Shown: positions 27,084 through 35,352 of the stretch, piece after piece
How positions within the stretch are numbered: position 1 is the stretch's first letter
Layout: each line of letters starts with the position of its first letter
NCBI RefSeq assembly: GCF_031845375.1
Contig: NZ_JAVREK010000023.1
Span: 50,923-114,922, forward strand
DNA: 64,000 nt
Reading direction: 5' to 3'
DNA from: Streptomonospora wellingtoniae
GTDB taxonomy: Bacteria > Actinomycetota > Actinomycetes > Streptosporangiales > Streptosporangiaceae
Program-made: the position numbers and the translations under genes
The notes under the pieces: generated by a model
The model's database searches: none
Told to the model about the DNA's origin: nothing
What the model saw: only the letters and a program-made list of their open reading frames with translations

Positions 27084-28925
27084 TCAGTCGGAGGCGCGCC
27101 CCCAGGGGGCGTGTCCGACCAGCGTCGAGGCGGCGACGTCCTCCAGCGGCCGGTTCCTGCCATCGGGTGTCGACGCCAAATAGCCGATCAGGATGAAGAA
27201 CTGCCCCAGCACCGGAATCGATTGCGGGAGCCCGAACACCGCCGCGCGGATGAAGGCTTGGCGTCGGCGAATTCGGCCGCCGCCGGATGCGTCGACGACA
27301 CGCAGCCCCACGGCGGCCATGCCGATCGTGCTCGCCCACCTCCCGAGCAGCAGCGCGTCATAGAGGAAGATGAGCAGCCCCCAGCCGAAGATCGCGAGCA
27401 GCATCCAGGCGTTGAAGAATGCGCTGTCTTCGGTGATGCCCACGCCGGAGGACTCAGCCAACAGCAGAGCGGCGATCAGGAGCGCCCATCCGACGATGAA
27501 TACGAGCACGAGGTCGATCAGGCGAGCGAGCACGCGGCGCCTCATCTTCGGGTGCGGCCGGTCGCCTCTTCCGTCGATGCGGGCATCGGCAAGCGGAGGT
27601 GCGGTTGCGGACCGCCACTCCTGTGCGACGGGCCCGGGCGCCTCGGACCGCTCGGCCTCGGGCGGTGACGCGGGGAGGACCTCAGCGGTTACTGGGACGT
27701 CGACGTCGCCGAGGGGACTGGACAGGACGATCGAGGACTCGACCGGCCCGGCGTTTGAGGTGCTGAGCGTGATCACCAGATCGCCGGTTTCCGGCATCCG
27801 CTGGACACCGACGGCATCCGTGCGCGGGCGGGCCTTGCAGTCGAGCGCCAGGGGAGGGCCGACGAGGTGCAGCAGTCGGCTCGGGCTGGGTGCGCCCTGA
27901 GCGATGCAGCCCAAGTCCAGGGCAGCCGGGACGGGTGTGATCAGCGCCGCCTCGAGAATGCGGTGCGCTGCCGCGCCGGCGGGGTGCGAGGGCTGGCGGG
28001 TCAGCCAGAAAAGGGCTGCATGGGCGGCCGCGGCCGCCACGATATCTGCACCGGTCACCGCTGCTTCGAGCTGGACCACGCCCCACTGCTGAGCGGACTG
28101 ATCCGAGCTGAGCAGGGCACGGCGCAGCGGCTCGGACAGCTGGTTCAGGGCGTGGTGGCGCCGGTCGCTGCGTGCGAGGTAGACGTCGCCTTGCATGTGC
28201 ACGCTACAGCTTGGGGTCTGGTGAGGGTTCTCGCTGCGGATCCGGTCGTAGAGGTAGTCGTACAACTCGTCAAGGGAGACGCGGCCGTCCTCGTTGAGAT
28301 CGGCCTCGCCGGTGGACAGCCCGGAGACTAGAGCGCTGGTGAACACGGACGGGGCGTGCGGGGCGTCCTGGGCCAGACGGTCCCCTTCGAAGGCGTACTC
28401 GATGGCGTTGGACGCGGTCACCACCGCCCAACCGCGCCCGCTTCCCATTTCCTGAGCGGAGAAGGAGTCGAGGACGTGGGCGTCACCGGCGCTGCGCAGC
28501 CCCATGCCTTCGAGGAACGCACCGCCGAAACAGCAGTCGAGCAGCAGGACGGTGTTGCGGGCGCGGCAGACACTCATGCACTTGCGCACGAAGTAGGCCG
28601 AGACGGCGGTTGAACGCACCAGCCGGGGCACTGTGTCGCGGGCCGCGAAGAACAGCTCTCCGGACAGGTTCTTCAAGCCGTGGCAGGAGAAGTGCACGAG
28701 CAGGGCGTCCTCGCGCCGCCCTTCGGCGAAGAACTCTTCAACCCGGTGTGCGACCACCGGGGAGGGTTCGTTCTGCACTACGGCGACGTCGAACGCACCG
28801 ACGTCGGGATCGCGCAGAACCTCTGCCAATGCGAGGGCGTCCTGGGCCGGCGAGCGCAGCTCGGTGAGTCCGGGGTCGTCGTAGACGTCCTGGGCGATAA
28901 TGAGCGCTTTGCGTGCCCCGCTCAT
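27084..28925 (-). CDS. Caspase-like protease with C-terminal RDD membrane domain (EACC1-associated)
   Basis: A 613-aa protein. An N-terminal caspase-fold peptidase (C14) has the His-Cys dyad in VHFSCHG (His82) and LLLDCCFGG (Cys131/132). An EF-hand-like loop DLNEDGRVSLDEL may bind calcium. A long middle region (about 260-460) includes a beta-rich segment. The last 150 residues are an RDD membrane domain (RRRVLARLIDLVLVFIVGW, then GRWASTIGMAAVGLRVVDA). Known EACC1-linked caspases belong to NTP-dependent or regulated conflict systems, in which the protease acts as a suicide effector. The partner gene lies two bases upstream. Confidence 0.88.
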   Translation of the reverse strand: MSGARKALIIAQDVYDDPGLTELRSPAQDALALAEVLRDPDVGAFDVAVVQNEPSPVVAHRVEEFFAEGRREDALLVHFSCHGLKNLSGELFFAARDTVPRLVRSTAVSAYFVRKCMSVCRARNTVLLLDCCFGGAFLEGMGLRSAGDAHVLDSFSAQEMGSGRGWAVVTASNAIEYAFEGDRLAQDAPHAPSVFTSALVSGLSTGEADLNEDGRVSLDELYDYLYDRIRSENPHQTPSCSVHMQGDVYLARSDRRHHALNQLSEPLRRALLSSDQSAQQWGVVQLEAAVTGADIVAAAAAHAALFWLTRQPSHPAGAAAHRILEAALITPVPAALDLGCIAQGAPSPSRLLHLVGPPLALDCKARPRTDAVGVQRMPETGDLVITLSTSNAGPVESSIVLSSPLGDVDVPVTAEVLPASPPEAERSEAPGPVAQEWRSATAPPLADARIDGRGDRPHPKMRRRVLARLIDLVLVFIVGWALLIAALLLAESSGVGITEDSAFFNAWMLLAIFGWGLLIFLYDALLLGRWASTIGMAAVGLRVVDASGGGRIRRRQAFIRAAVFGLPQSIPVLGQFFILIGYLASTPDGRNRPLEDVAASTLVGHAPWGRASD

Positions 28926-28927
28926 GT

Positions 28928-29308
28928 CTATTCCCGTACGTCCGCATGCCGGTGCACGAAGAACCGAAGCGCCTGCTCGGCCTGCTCGGCCGAGACGTCG
29001 GAGATCTCGACGACGTCTCCGTCGATCTCCAGTCGGATGGCGGGGCGGGGATCGGCACGTTCCCGCCACGCCCGCAGGCTGCCCACGAGCCTGCTCAGCA
29101 TTTCGAACGAGGTCTCGGCGACCACCGCGAGCCCGGAGAGGTCGATCCCCCACTCGGCACGAGCGCCGGCTGGAAGCTGTTCACCGCGAAGAGGGCGGAT
29201 CTCGTCTACGTCAAGCTGCAGGAGTTCGTTGCGTAGCATGGCGACCAGTTCGGCCCGGTTATCGCCGTAGCCGTCAGCGCGGACGTGGATCTGCAACGTG
29301 GTGTCCAT
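28928..29308 (-). CDS. EACC1 (effector-associated constant component) protein
   Basis: A 126-aa small protein matching the effector-associated constant component described for actinobacterial conflict systems. It begins LQIHVRADGYGDNRAELVAMLRNELLQLD and has the middle WGIDLSGLAVV. It is thought to act as the adaptor or sensor coupling a trigger to the effector. Its stop is two bases before the caspase start, so both are made from one message. No further NTPase sensor gene is adjacent, which suggests a minimal two-gene version. Confidence 0.8.
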   Translation of the reverse strand: MDTTLQIHVRADGYGDNRAELVAMLRNELLQLDVDEIRPLRGEQLPAGARAEWGIDLSGLAVVAETSFEMLSRLVGSLRAWRERADPRPAIRLEIDGDVVEISDVSAEQAEQALRFFVHRHADVRE

Positions 29309-29546
29309 CGGGCAGCCCTCCCGCGTCGGGCCGGAGGCAGACGATCGGCCCGTACCAGCTCACCTGGCTTCAGTCTGCGCCGCGCTCACCCGCCATGACA
29401 ACCCTGTCACCTTCGGTTTCAGGAAGCTTCGCCGGTCTCTGGCGGTTGGGGGCCGGACCGCTCAGCGGTTGCGGCTGATGGCTTCCATGGTATGGGGCGG
29501 CGGGGTGGTGCTTTCAGTGCCCGCAAGGCAATGCGGGCAGAGGGAT
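29309..29546. other. Short gene-free stretch upstream of EACC1
   Basis: About 240 bases. It should contain the EACC1/caspase promoter reading leftwards. Nothing else is recognisable. Confidence 0.35.
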
Positions 29547-29873
29547 TTATGCCGTCGCGTCCAAGGTGCGGCGCAGGTCGGCGGCCTCCACCGCTTCGTC
29601 CGCGTGGGCGACCTTGCTGACGCCGACCAGCAGGTGATCGGCGGGTCGTGGTCGATCATTCGGGACAGCACCACCTGGTTGCGCGTCGCGCCCGCCTGGG
29701 AGGCGACATCGTCGAGGGCCGCCAGGCCGTGCCGTTTCCGGGGTGGTCATGGGCGTGGCTGGGCTCCCTGTCGCCCCGGGCGTAGGCGCCCATGAGGAGG
29801 GGGTGTAGGCGACCACGGCGGTGTCGCGGCCGACCGCGTTCTCCTGGCGCACGAAGTCCAGGTGCTCACTGCT
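29547..29873 (-). pseudogene. Decayed aldo/keto reductase fragment
   Basis: Three minus-strand frames carry consecutive pieces of an aldo/keto reductase C-terminus. One frame reads EHLDFVRQENAVGRDTAVV then AYTP. The next gives LLMGAYARGDREPSHAHDHPG. Then NQVVLSRMIDHDPPI, and again LLVGVSKVAHADEAVEAADL to a stop. At least three frameshifts are needed to join them, and the N-terminal half is missing or unrecognisable upstream. It is clearly not functional. It indicates gene decay in this patchwork stretch. Confidence 0.75.
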
Positions 29874-30044
29874 GGCGTGCACGTGGCGCCGCGGAGGCGG
29901 CATCGAACCGAAGCCGCAGTGCCGCGGGGCAGACCCGGTACCGCAGCGACCGGGACAGGTGTGGTCGGTCGCCTTCGGCAGCGGCCTGCGCCTATCCGAC
30001 AATCTCGGTGAGGGTGACTCCGGAGGCGGCTGGACTCCATGCGG

Positions 30045-31457
30045 TCAGCGCGCGGCGGGGTCTGGCGCCGGTGCGCGGCGCCACCGATCTGTGTCGCGTA
30101 CGGTGCCGTCGTCGAGCAGCGCGTACAGTCGGCCGTCGGCGGTGAAGGTGGTGAGCGGCCCCTGTCCGAGCGCGGTCGCGGCGATGAACGAGCCCCCGAT
30201 CTGGTTGACGTCGCAGACCGTGGCGATCCGGAACAGAGAGCGGGACTCGGCCACGACGTCGTCCTCACCCCCGGCCCGGATCACGATCCGCCGGTCCGGC
30301 GCAACCGCGCGGGCCGCCACCGCCACCGCCACGTTCTCCAGCGGGTCCGACGAGACCGCCACGATCGCCTGGGCGTTCGGCACCCCGAGTCTCTGCAGCA
30401 GAAACCGGTCCCCACCACGGCCGGAGACGACCGGGATTCCGGCCGACCTGGCCAACGGCAGGCACGCGGCGTGCCGGTCGCGTTCAACCGCGACCACGCC
30501 GAGGCCGAGCCGTTGCAGCTCCTGGCACAGCCGGAGCCCGACCTGGCCGAGGCCCACCACGACGACGTGCCCGCTCCGGGGCACCGCACGTGTCCCCACC
30601 ATCCCGGTCAGGCGCAGGGAGGTCATTCGGTCCACGAGCCCCGCGGTGAACAACGCGGAGAACGCCAGTACGCACAGCAGGGTCACCGTCGACAGGGCGT
30701 GGTACCACGCGGGCGCACTCGCTGCCGCCGCGGGCGAGTCCACCGTGGTCAGTGTGTTGGCGGCGTGCCATGCCGCGGTGACCACGGGTTCCCCGAGCAC
30801 CACCGCCCCCAGCGCGGAGTCGAGCGCGAACACGGCCGCGAGCCCGAGCAGGCCCGCCAGCAGGGCGCGCGTGGTGCCCTCCAGCGGTCGCAGCTGTGCG
30901 CGGATCGCGTCGCGCACCCGTCGTCGGCACCTGACCGCGGCTCGGGGGACGTGCTCGACGCGCGGCCCGCTCGCCGTGTTACGCACGGTGACGTACCCTT
31001 CGGCGTCCCCCTCGGTCCCTCGGCTCAGGCTCACGATGTCCTCGGCGACGCACGGGCCGAGCAGCGCCGGAACCAGCGCGTCCGTCATAGCGATCACCGT
31101 GCAGTTCGGAACGGAACGAACCACCTCGTCCGCCACGGTCCTGTCGAAGATCGTGACCAGCAACGGGATCCCCGGCCGGGTGTGCTCCACCAGCAGGGCG
31201 TAGCGCAGGGCCCGGATGTCGTCGCGGGAGACCACCGCGACCGCGTCGGCGTCATCGGCCAGCGCCACCTGGACGTCCCGGTTGGATGGGCCGTGCATCC
31301 GGCGGACCGGCCGCCCCCAGGCGTGGATGTGGGAGGCGACGGCGTCGCAGAGGTCGTCGCCGCCGATAACCAGCAGGCGCCGATCCGAGAGCTCCGCGCC
31401 ACGGGCGCTTGTCCCCGGCGCGGTCTCGGGTGCTGGCGGGGCGGCCTCCACGATCAT
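30045..31457 (-). CDS. TrkA-N (RCK) double-domain membrane protein, potassium channel-like
   Basis: A 470-aa protein with two TrkA-N/RCK nucleotide-binding folds. The first is near residues 26-130 (RRLLVIGGDDLCDAVASHIH) and the second near 295-400 (GHVVVVGLGQVGLRLCQEL). Between them are two hydrophobic segments (GLLGLAAVFALDSALGAVVL and ALSTVTLLCVLAFSALFTAG). The loop between helices reads NTLTTVDSP, only loosely like a K+ selectivity filter (TVGYG), so ion conduction is doubtful. RCK folds bind NAD(H), ATP or c-di-AMP. Two in-frame starts two codons apart are possible; gaggag favours the GTG at 31451. Confidence 0.75.
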   Translation of the reverse strand: MIVEAAPPAPETAPGTSARGAELSDRRLLVIGGDDLCDAVASHIHAWGRPVRRMHGPSNRDVQVALADDADAVAVVSRDDIRALRYALLVEHTRPGIPLLVTIFDRTVADEVVRSVPNCTVIAMTDALVPALLGPCVAEDIVSLSRGTEGDAEGYVTVRNTASGPRVEHVPRAAVRCRRRVRDAIRAQLRPLEGTTRALLAGLLGLAAVFALDSALGAVVLGEPVVTAAWHAANTLTTVDSPAAAASAPAWYHALSTVTLLCVLAFSALFTAGLVDRMTSLRLTGMVGTRAVPRSGHVVVVGLGQVGLRLCQELQRLGLGVVAVERDRHAACLPLARSAGIPVVSGRGGDRFLLQRLGVPNAQAIVAVSSDPLENVAVAVAARAVAPDRRIVIRAGGEDDVVAESRSLFRIATVCDVNQIGGSFIAATALGQGPLTTFTADGRLYALLDDGTVRDTDRWRRAPAPDPAAR

Positions 31458-31484
31458 CTCCTCAGTCGAGAGCGACAGTGGCGC

Positions 31485-32339
31485 TCAGACTAGGCAACTT
31501 GGCACCACTGGCCGCTTGTCCGAACGGCCAACAACCGTGTGTGCAGCTTGTCCACCGCGGAGTGGACAGCGCGGGCCGCCCGGCGGGATGGCGGAGAAGG
31601 GAATGGGTCGGCGCCATCGCCGCCGGGCTGTGCTTGGACCGCAGGACCGTGCGGCGCTACCTCGGTGCCGTTCATCGTGAGCGAGAAACGCCGGGATCGG
31701 CCGGGCTACTGGCCGGGGGTGCAGCAGGGTACGGAAGGTCACTGACACTCGCCGGCCGCGTGGTACACGTCCGGTTGTTCCGGGATCGCTCTTGCGCGCG
31801 GCGATGGCATGGCGCCACGTATGGCGGGCCGGGCCGGTCATGACCAGCAGGCTGCCGGGTGCCAGCGGCACTGCCAGCTTCGCGCCGCCCTCGGGATCGG
31901 TGAAGTCCATGAGGCAGGTGGAACCCAGCGAGATCGCGGCGATGACCGGACCGAAGCAGGGCAGGCAGTCGACGTGGGCGCTGATCCCCTGACCCGGCTG
32001 GTACTCGTTGACGATCACCTGCTCCGCCTCTTGGTCCATCAGCCCTTCACGCACGAGGCGGGCGGCCGCCTCGCGGGCCCATGCCGGAAGCGGCGGTGCG
32101 GGTGCCCGCTGATCGCCTGCCGCGCTGCGGCGGCCGTAGTCGTAGCGGCGGCCGTAGTGCTGCACCCGCCGCTTCAGCTGTGCCGACCACTCCTCGGCGT
32201 CGATGTTCGAGAGCAGGGCTTGGCAGGCGTCCGGGGTGAGCCAGTCGGCGACGCACCGCAGTCCCTGCACCGCAGCGGAGGGCTGCGGTTGGGATACGGC
32301 GTGGAAGTCCAGGGGAAGTTGGCCGGCACTTTCAGACAT
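31485..32339 (-). CDS. alkB: AlkB-like alkylated DNA repair dioxygenase with read-through tail
   Basis: A 284-aa 2-oxoglutarate/Fe(II) dioxygenase that removes alkyl lesions from DNA bases. Iron ligands are HVD (in ISAHVDCLP) and the histidine of RHTWRHAI; the oxoglutarate arginine is in RRVSVTFRTLL. The N-terminus has QLPLDF (residues 7-12), which fits the hexapeptide sliding-clamp-binding motif. The family normally ends soon after the RxSxTFR motif. Here about 75 arginine-rich residues follow, antisense to an IS remnant, so the native stop was probably lost by insertion. The core enzyme looks intact. Confidence 0.85.
   Translation of the reverse strand: MSESAGQLPLDFHAVSQPQPSAAVQGLRCVADWLTPDACQALLSNIDAEEWSAQLKRRVQHYGRRYDYGRRSAAGDQRAPAPPLPAWAREAAARLVREGLMDQEAEQVIVNEYQPGQGISAHVDCLPCFGPVIAAISLGSTCLMDFTDPEGGAKLAVPLAPGSLLVMTGPARHTWRHAIAARKSDPGTTGRVPRGRRVSVTFRTLLHPRPVARPIPAFLAHDERHRGSAARSCGPSTARRRWRRPIPFSAIPPGGPRCPLRGGQAAHTVVGRSDKRPVVPSCLV
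31580..31690 (+). mobile_element. Transposase helix-turn-helix remnant (ISL3-like)
   Basis: On the plus strand one frame encodes IAAGLCLDRRTVRRYL, close to the HTH of ISL3-type transposases (IARELGLDRRTVRRYL). No complete transposase or inverted ends are visible. It overlaps the odd 3' tail of the AlkB gene in antisense. The call rests on one motif, so it is tentative. Confidence 0.45.
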
Positions 32340-32546
32340 GCGTCGAAGAGTAGACAGTCCCGGGATTGAGCAACGAGGGAGCGGGATCCGGTTCGAAGCG
32401 CTGCGCCTGGCGGCCCGTCCCGATTGCTGATGTTTGCACAGCCGCCGCCTCGGCGCTCGCCGATGCCGATGCGCTGGAGCGGGGGCGGCGCCTCAACGGA
32501 GTCGACGCATCGTGTCGCACCGGTCGCCGTGACCTCCGTCATCGGC

Positions 32547-32828
32547 TCAGCCGGCCAACAACTGAAGGGCCTGGCGGGCGAAGACGGCGTCCCCCGTGTC
32601 CCGCGCCCGCTCCAGGTACCGCACGGCCTGGTCGGTGTCGCCGTCCTCGCTGGCCATCTCGCCGAGCCGGTAGGCGGCCTCGGCGACCAGTTCCCGCCTG
32701 CTCCTGCTGGACTCGAGGGTGCGCCGGTAGTACTCGCGCGACTCGTCCCGGTCGCCGACCCGGTAGTACAGCAAGGCTCCCCGGACTTCGGCCCCATCGC
32801 GCTCGCGTGTGAACCTGACCTCGCGCGG
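32547..32828 (-). pseudogene. 5'-truncated TPR-protein fragment
   Basis: About 92 codons of plausible coding sequence (ALLYYRVGDRDESREYYRR, then ELVAEAAYRLGEMASEDGD, then QAVRYLERARDTGD) resembling tetratricopeptide repeats. No start codon is available: the frame emerges directly from the 3' end of the 225-aa membrane-protein gene in a different frame. It looks like the tail of a larger protein whose front was lost when that gene arrived. Confidence 0.55.
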
Positions 32829-32835
32829 TTGGGGC

Positions 32836-33513
32836 TCAGTTGATCGGGGCCGATGCGCAGGCGTAGTAGCGGCGGGACGGCGGCACCAGAAGCAGGGTGA
32901 ACAGGACGAGGCCCGGGACCAGGCCCAGCAGGGCCAGCATCGTCGTACCGGGCGAGACGGCCAGGCAGGCCGCCCCCGCAACCGCCAGTACGGCGAAGGC
33001 GGCCAGACTGCCCCACGGCACCGCCGAGGAGCGCCGGCCCCCGATCCCGCCGATGACGAAATACAGCACCGCCGCGGCGAACATGGCCAGTGCTCCGATT
33101 CCGATCTCGTTGGAGACGCGCTCGGCGTCAGCGCCCATGCCCGAGTCGAAGCGGGCGCCCAGCGCGGCGAGCCCGAAGACGAGCGCCGTCAGCGCCGTGA
33201 AGCCACCGAAAACGAAAGCGCAGATGCGGGCGGCGATCACCGCGCCGGGCTGGCCTGATTGGGCGGGCCGGGGCGCATAGGGATACCCGGGAGTGGCGGC
33301 ATGGGGCGCGGGGTGCCCGGGGCCGGCTGCCGGATGGCCCGGGCCGATGAAAGGACCGCCGGGCGGGGGGTGCGAGCCGCCGCCCGGCGGGGCGGCCGGC
33401 GGCCAACCGTCCGGCGAAGGCTGCTGGTGACCTGGACCGGACTGCTGCCCCGGACTGCCGGGAGCCGGCGGCGGACCCGAGGGGCGGGTGGGACCGTGAT
33501 CGGGATTGTGCAT
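32836..33513 (-). CDS. 225-aa Pro-rich, four-helix membrane protein (copy 1)
   Basis: A 225-aa protein of unknown function. The first 90 residues are Pro/Gly/His-rich (SGPPPAPGSPGQQSGPGHQQ) and probably cytosolic. Four helices follow, the first starting PGAVIAARICAFVFGGFTA and the last ending LVPPSRRYY. A conserved FDSGMGADAERVSNEIG loop lies between helices 1 and 2. A second copy of exactly the same length sits at 44972-45649, inside the conjugation region, with most C-terminal residues identical. The ATG (MHNPDHG) has cggagga upstream. The gene is bounded by truncated genes on both sides. Confidence 0.8.
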   Translation of the reverse strand: MHNPDHGPTRPSGPPPAPGSPGQQSGPGHQQPSPDGWPPAAPPGGGSHPPPGGPFIGPGHPAAGPGHPAPHAATPGYPYAPRPAQSGQPGAVIAARICAFVFGGFTALTALVFGLAALGARFDSGMGADAERVSNEIGIGALAMFAAAVLYFVIGGIGGRRSSAVPWGSLAAFAVLAVAGAACLAVSPGTTMLALLGLVPGLVLFTLLLVPPSRRYYACASAPIN

Positions 33514-33533
33514 CCGGGTGTCCTCCGTCGGAA

Positions 33534-33824
33534 GATGCGTACAGGGCGCTGGGCTTCGGTGAGGCGCAGGTCGCACCCTCCCGGGCGGGGAGGGCGCGGC
33601 TCGCCGCTGGGATATTCTTACGCCTCTCCGAGCGGGAGTACGCCGAAGCGCTGCGTATCAGGCTCGGGCGGGTCGAGGAACGCATCGCGGTCGTCGAGGA
33701 GGCCGAGCGGGCGCAGAGCCCCCTCCTGCCGCCGGCCCGCGAGGTGTTCTCCTACTCGCTGAACCTCCTGAAAGCCGAAAGGTCGTGGCTCGCCGCCCGA
33801 GTCCAGGTGCCCGATGACGACTAA
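33534..33824 (+). pseudogene. Truncated PadR-like regulator remnant
   Basis: An open frame without ATG or GTG start reads AYRALGFGEAQVAPSRAGR, then EYAEALRIRLGRVEERIAVV, then REVFSYSLNLLKAERSWLAA. This resembles the helical C-terminal domain of PadR-type regulators, which often precede GyrI-like genes. The winged-helix half is absent; it would lie where the 225-aa protein gene now starts. The frame's stop overlaps the GyrI-like start by 11 bases, an operon trace. Family assignment is tentative. Confidence 0.5.
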
Positions 33825-34470
33825 GACCGACTTCAAGAAGAGCCTCGACTCCTACCAGGCGCAACGCGGCCGTTTTCGGGTCCTGGACATACCCCCCAGG
33901 CAGTACCTCATGGTCGGCGGCCACGGCGACCCCAACACCTCGCCCGACTTCGCCGAGGCGGTCGAAGCGCTCTACCCGGTGGCCTACAAGCTGAAGTTCG
34001 CCAGCAAGCAAGACCTCGGACGCGACTACGTCGTCATGCCTCTTGAGGGTCTGTGGTGGGCCGAGGACATGGACACGTTCACGACCTCGCGTGACAAGTC
34101 CCGGTGGGAATGGACGCTGATGATCATGGTCCCGGACTGGATCGACCGGGACATGTTCGCCGCGGCCGTCGAGCGGGCCGGGACCGGGAACCGACCGGCG
34201 CGCCTCGGCGACCTCCGCCTGGAGTCGCTGTCCGAGGGTCGGTGCGTGCAGACGCTGCACGTCGGGTCATTCGAGGACGAGGCCGATGTGCTGGCGCGGA
34301 TGCACCAGGGGTTCATCCCGGACCACGGCCTGCGTGTAGCCGGCACGCACCACGAGATCTACCTCAGCGACTTCCGCAGGGTCGCCCCCGAGAAGCTCCG
34401 CACCATCCTGAGGCAACCGGTCGCCACCGCCGCTGCCCGGCACGCGGAGGGGCCGCTGCGCGGGGAATAG
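33814..34470 (+). CDS. GyrI-like small-molecule-binding domain protein
   Basis: A 218-aa stand-alone GyrI-like (SHS2 effector-binding) protein. Typical segments are FRVLDIPPRQYLMVGGHGDP, then FAEAVEALYPVAYKLKF, VVMPLEGLWWAED and HHEIYLSDFRRVAPEKLRT. Such proteins bind or hydrolyse lipophilic small molecules; some give resistance to toxins or gyrase inhibitors. The gene is normally translationally coupled to a PadR regulator, of which only the tail remains here, so control may be altered. Confidence 0.85.
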   Translation: MTTKTDFKKSLDSYQAQRGRFRVLDIPPRQYLMVGGHGDPNTSPDFAEAVEALYPVAYKLKFASKQDLGRDYVVMPLEGLWWAEDMDTFTTSRDKSRWEWTLMIMVPDWIDRDMFAAAVERAGTGNRPARLGDLRLESLSEGRCVQTLHVGSFEDEADVLARMHQGFIPDHGLRVAGTHHEIYLSDFRRVAPEKLRTILRQPVATAAARHAEGPLRGE

Positions 34471-34603
34471 CCCCCGCTCACAGCCCCCGCTCCGCCGCTG
34501 CGGGCGGTGGTGCCGACAGCAGCCGGATGGGATTCGCGTTTCGGTTGCTCATACGCTCGAAAGCTGGCGCCGCCGACGGTGCCTACGATGCCGAGGAGTC
34601 GAC

Positions 34604-35185
34604 ATGGGCAAGACCATCGCTGACATCAGCATGTCACTGGACGGTTTCGTCGCGGCCGCGCACCGCACCCCTGAGGAACTGTTGGGCCGAGGCGGCGAGA
34701 AACTGCACGAATGGGCGTTCGGGCAGGACGAGCGCAATCGGGAGTTCCTGTCCGAGTCCGGCGCCACGCTGGGTGCTCTCATCGCCGGACGCCGCACCTA
34801 CGACGACTCGGTGCGCTTCTGGGGTGCGGACGGACCTACGGGAGCGGCCCGCAGGCCGGTGTTCGTCGTCACGCACGAGGCGCCCGCAGACTCCCCCGCT
34901 GAGGGCGTCTACACATTCGTCACCGACGGCATCGAAAGCGCCCGAGAGAAGGCGCGGAATGCTGCCGGGGATCACGACGTCGCGGTCATGGGCGGGGCCG
35001 CGCTGATCCAGCAGTTCCTGACCGCCGGTCTTGTCGACGAGATCGGGATCCATCTGGTGCCTGTCCTCTTCGGCCGCGGCCTGCGCCTGTTCGACAACCT
35101 CGGGGAGCTCAACGTCGCCCTCGAACCGGTCGATGCGGCCGACACGCCTACTGCTGTGCACCTGCGTTATCGCATCCGCAGGTGA
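34604..35185 (+). CDS. Dihydrofolate reductase family protein (RibD C-terminal-like)
   Basis: A 193-aa reductase of the DHFR/RibD-C family. It shows the N-terminal DISMSLDGFVAAA, IAGRRTYDDS (NADPH loop), VAVMGGAALIQQFL (GG motif) and DEIGIHLVPVLFGRGLRLF. These proteins are NADPH-dependent reductases of varied, mostly unknown substrates; they are not the essential FolA. The ATG gives MGKTIADISMS, the usual start. It is a single gene between GyrI-like and MerR genes. Confidence 0.87.
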   Translation: MGKTIADISMSLDGFVAAAHRTPEELLGRGGEKLHEWAFGQDERNREFLSESGATLGALIAGRRTYDDSVRFWGADGPTGAARRPVFVVTHEAPADSPAEGVYTFVTDGIESAREKARNAAGDHDVAVMGGAALIQQFLTAGLVDEIGIHLVPVLFGRGLRLFDNLGELNVALEPVDAADTPTAVHLRYRIRR

Positions 35186-35352
35186 GGAGGCTCTCGGCAG
35201 ATCGCGGGCACGGCCGGGTCGCGACACCCGACAACGCGGTGAGGCGCACGGACCAGCGCTGAGGACATGGCTCGTGCCGAACCGGGTGACGTCCGCCCTG
35301 CTATGTGTGGGCGGATGGTCTGGTGCTGGATCGGCCGGGCTAGGGCTTCGGC

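Noticed and set aside
30045..31457. Functional potassium channel
   Set aside because: The region between the two helices lacks a TxGYG-type filter, so only the RCK nucleotide-binding folds are claimed.
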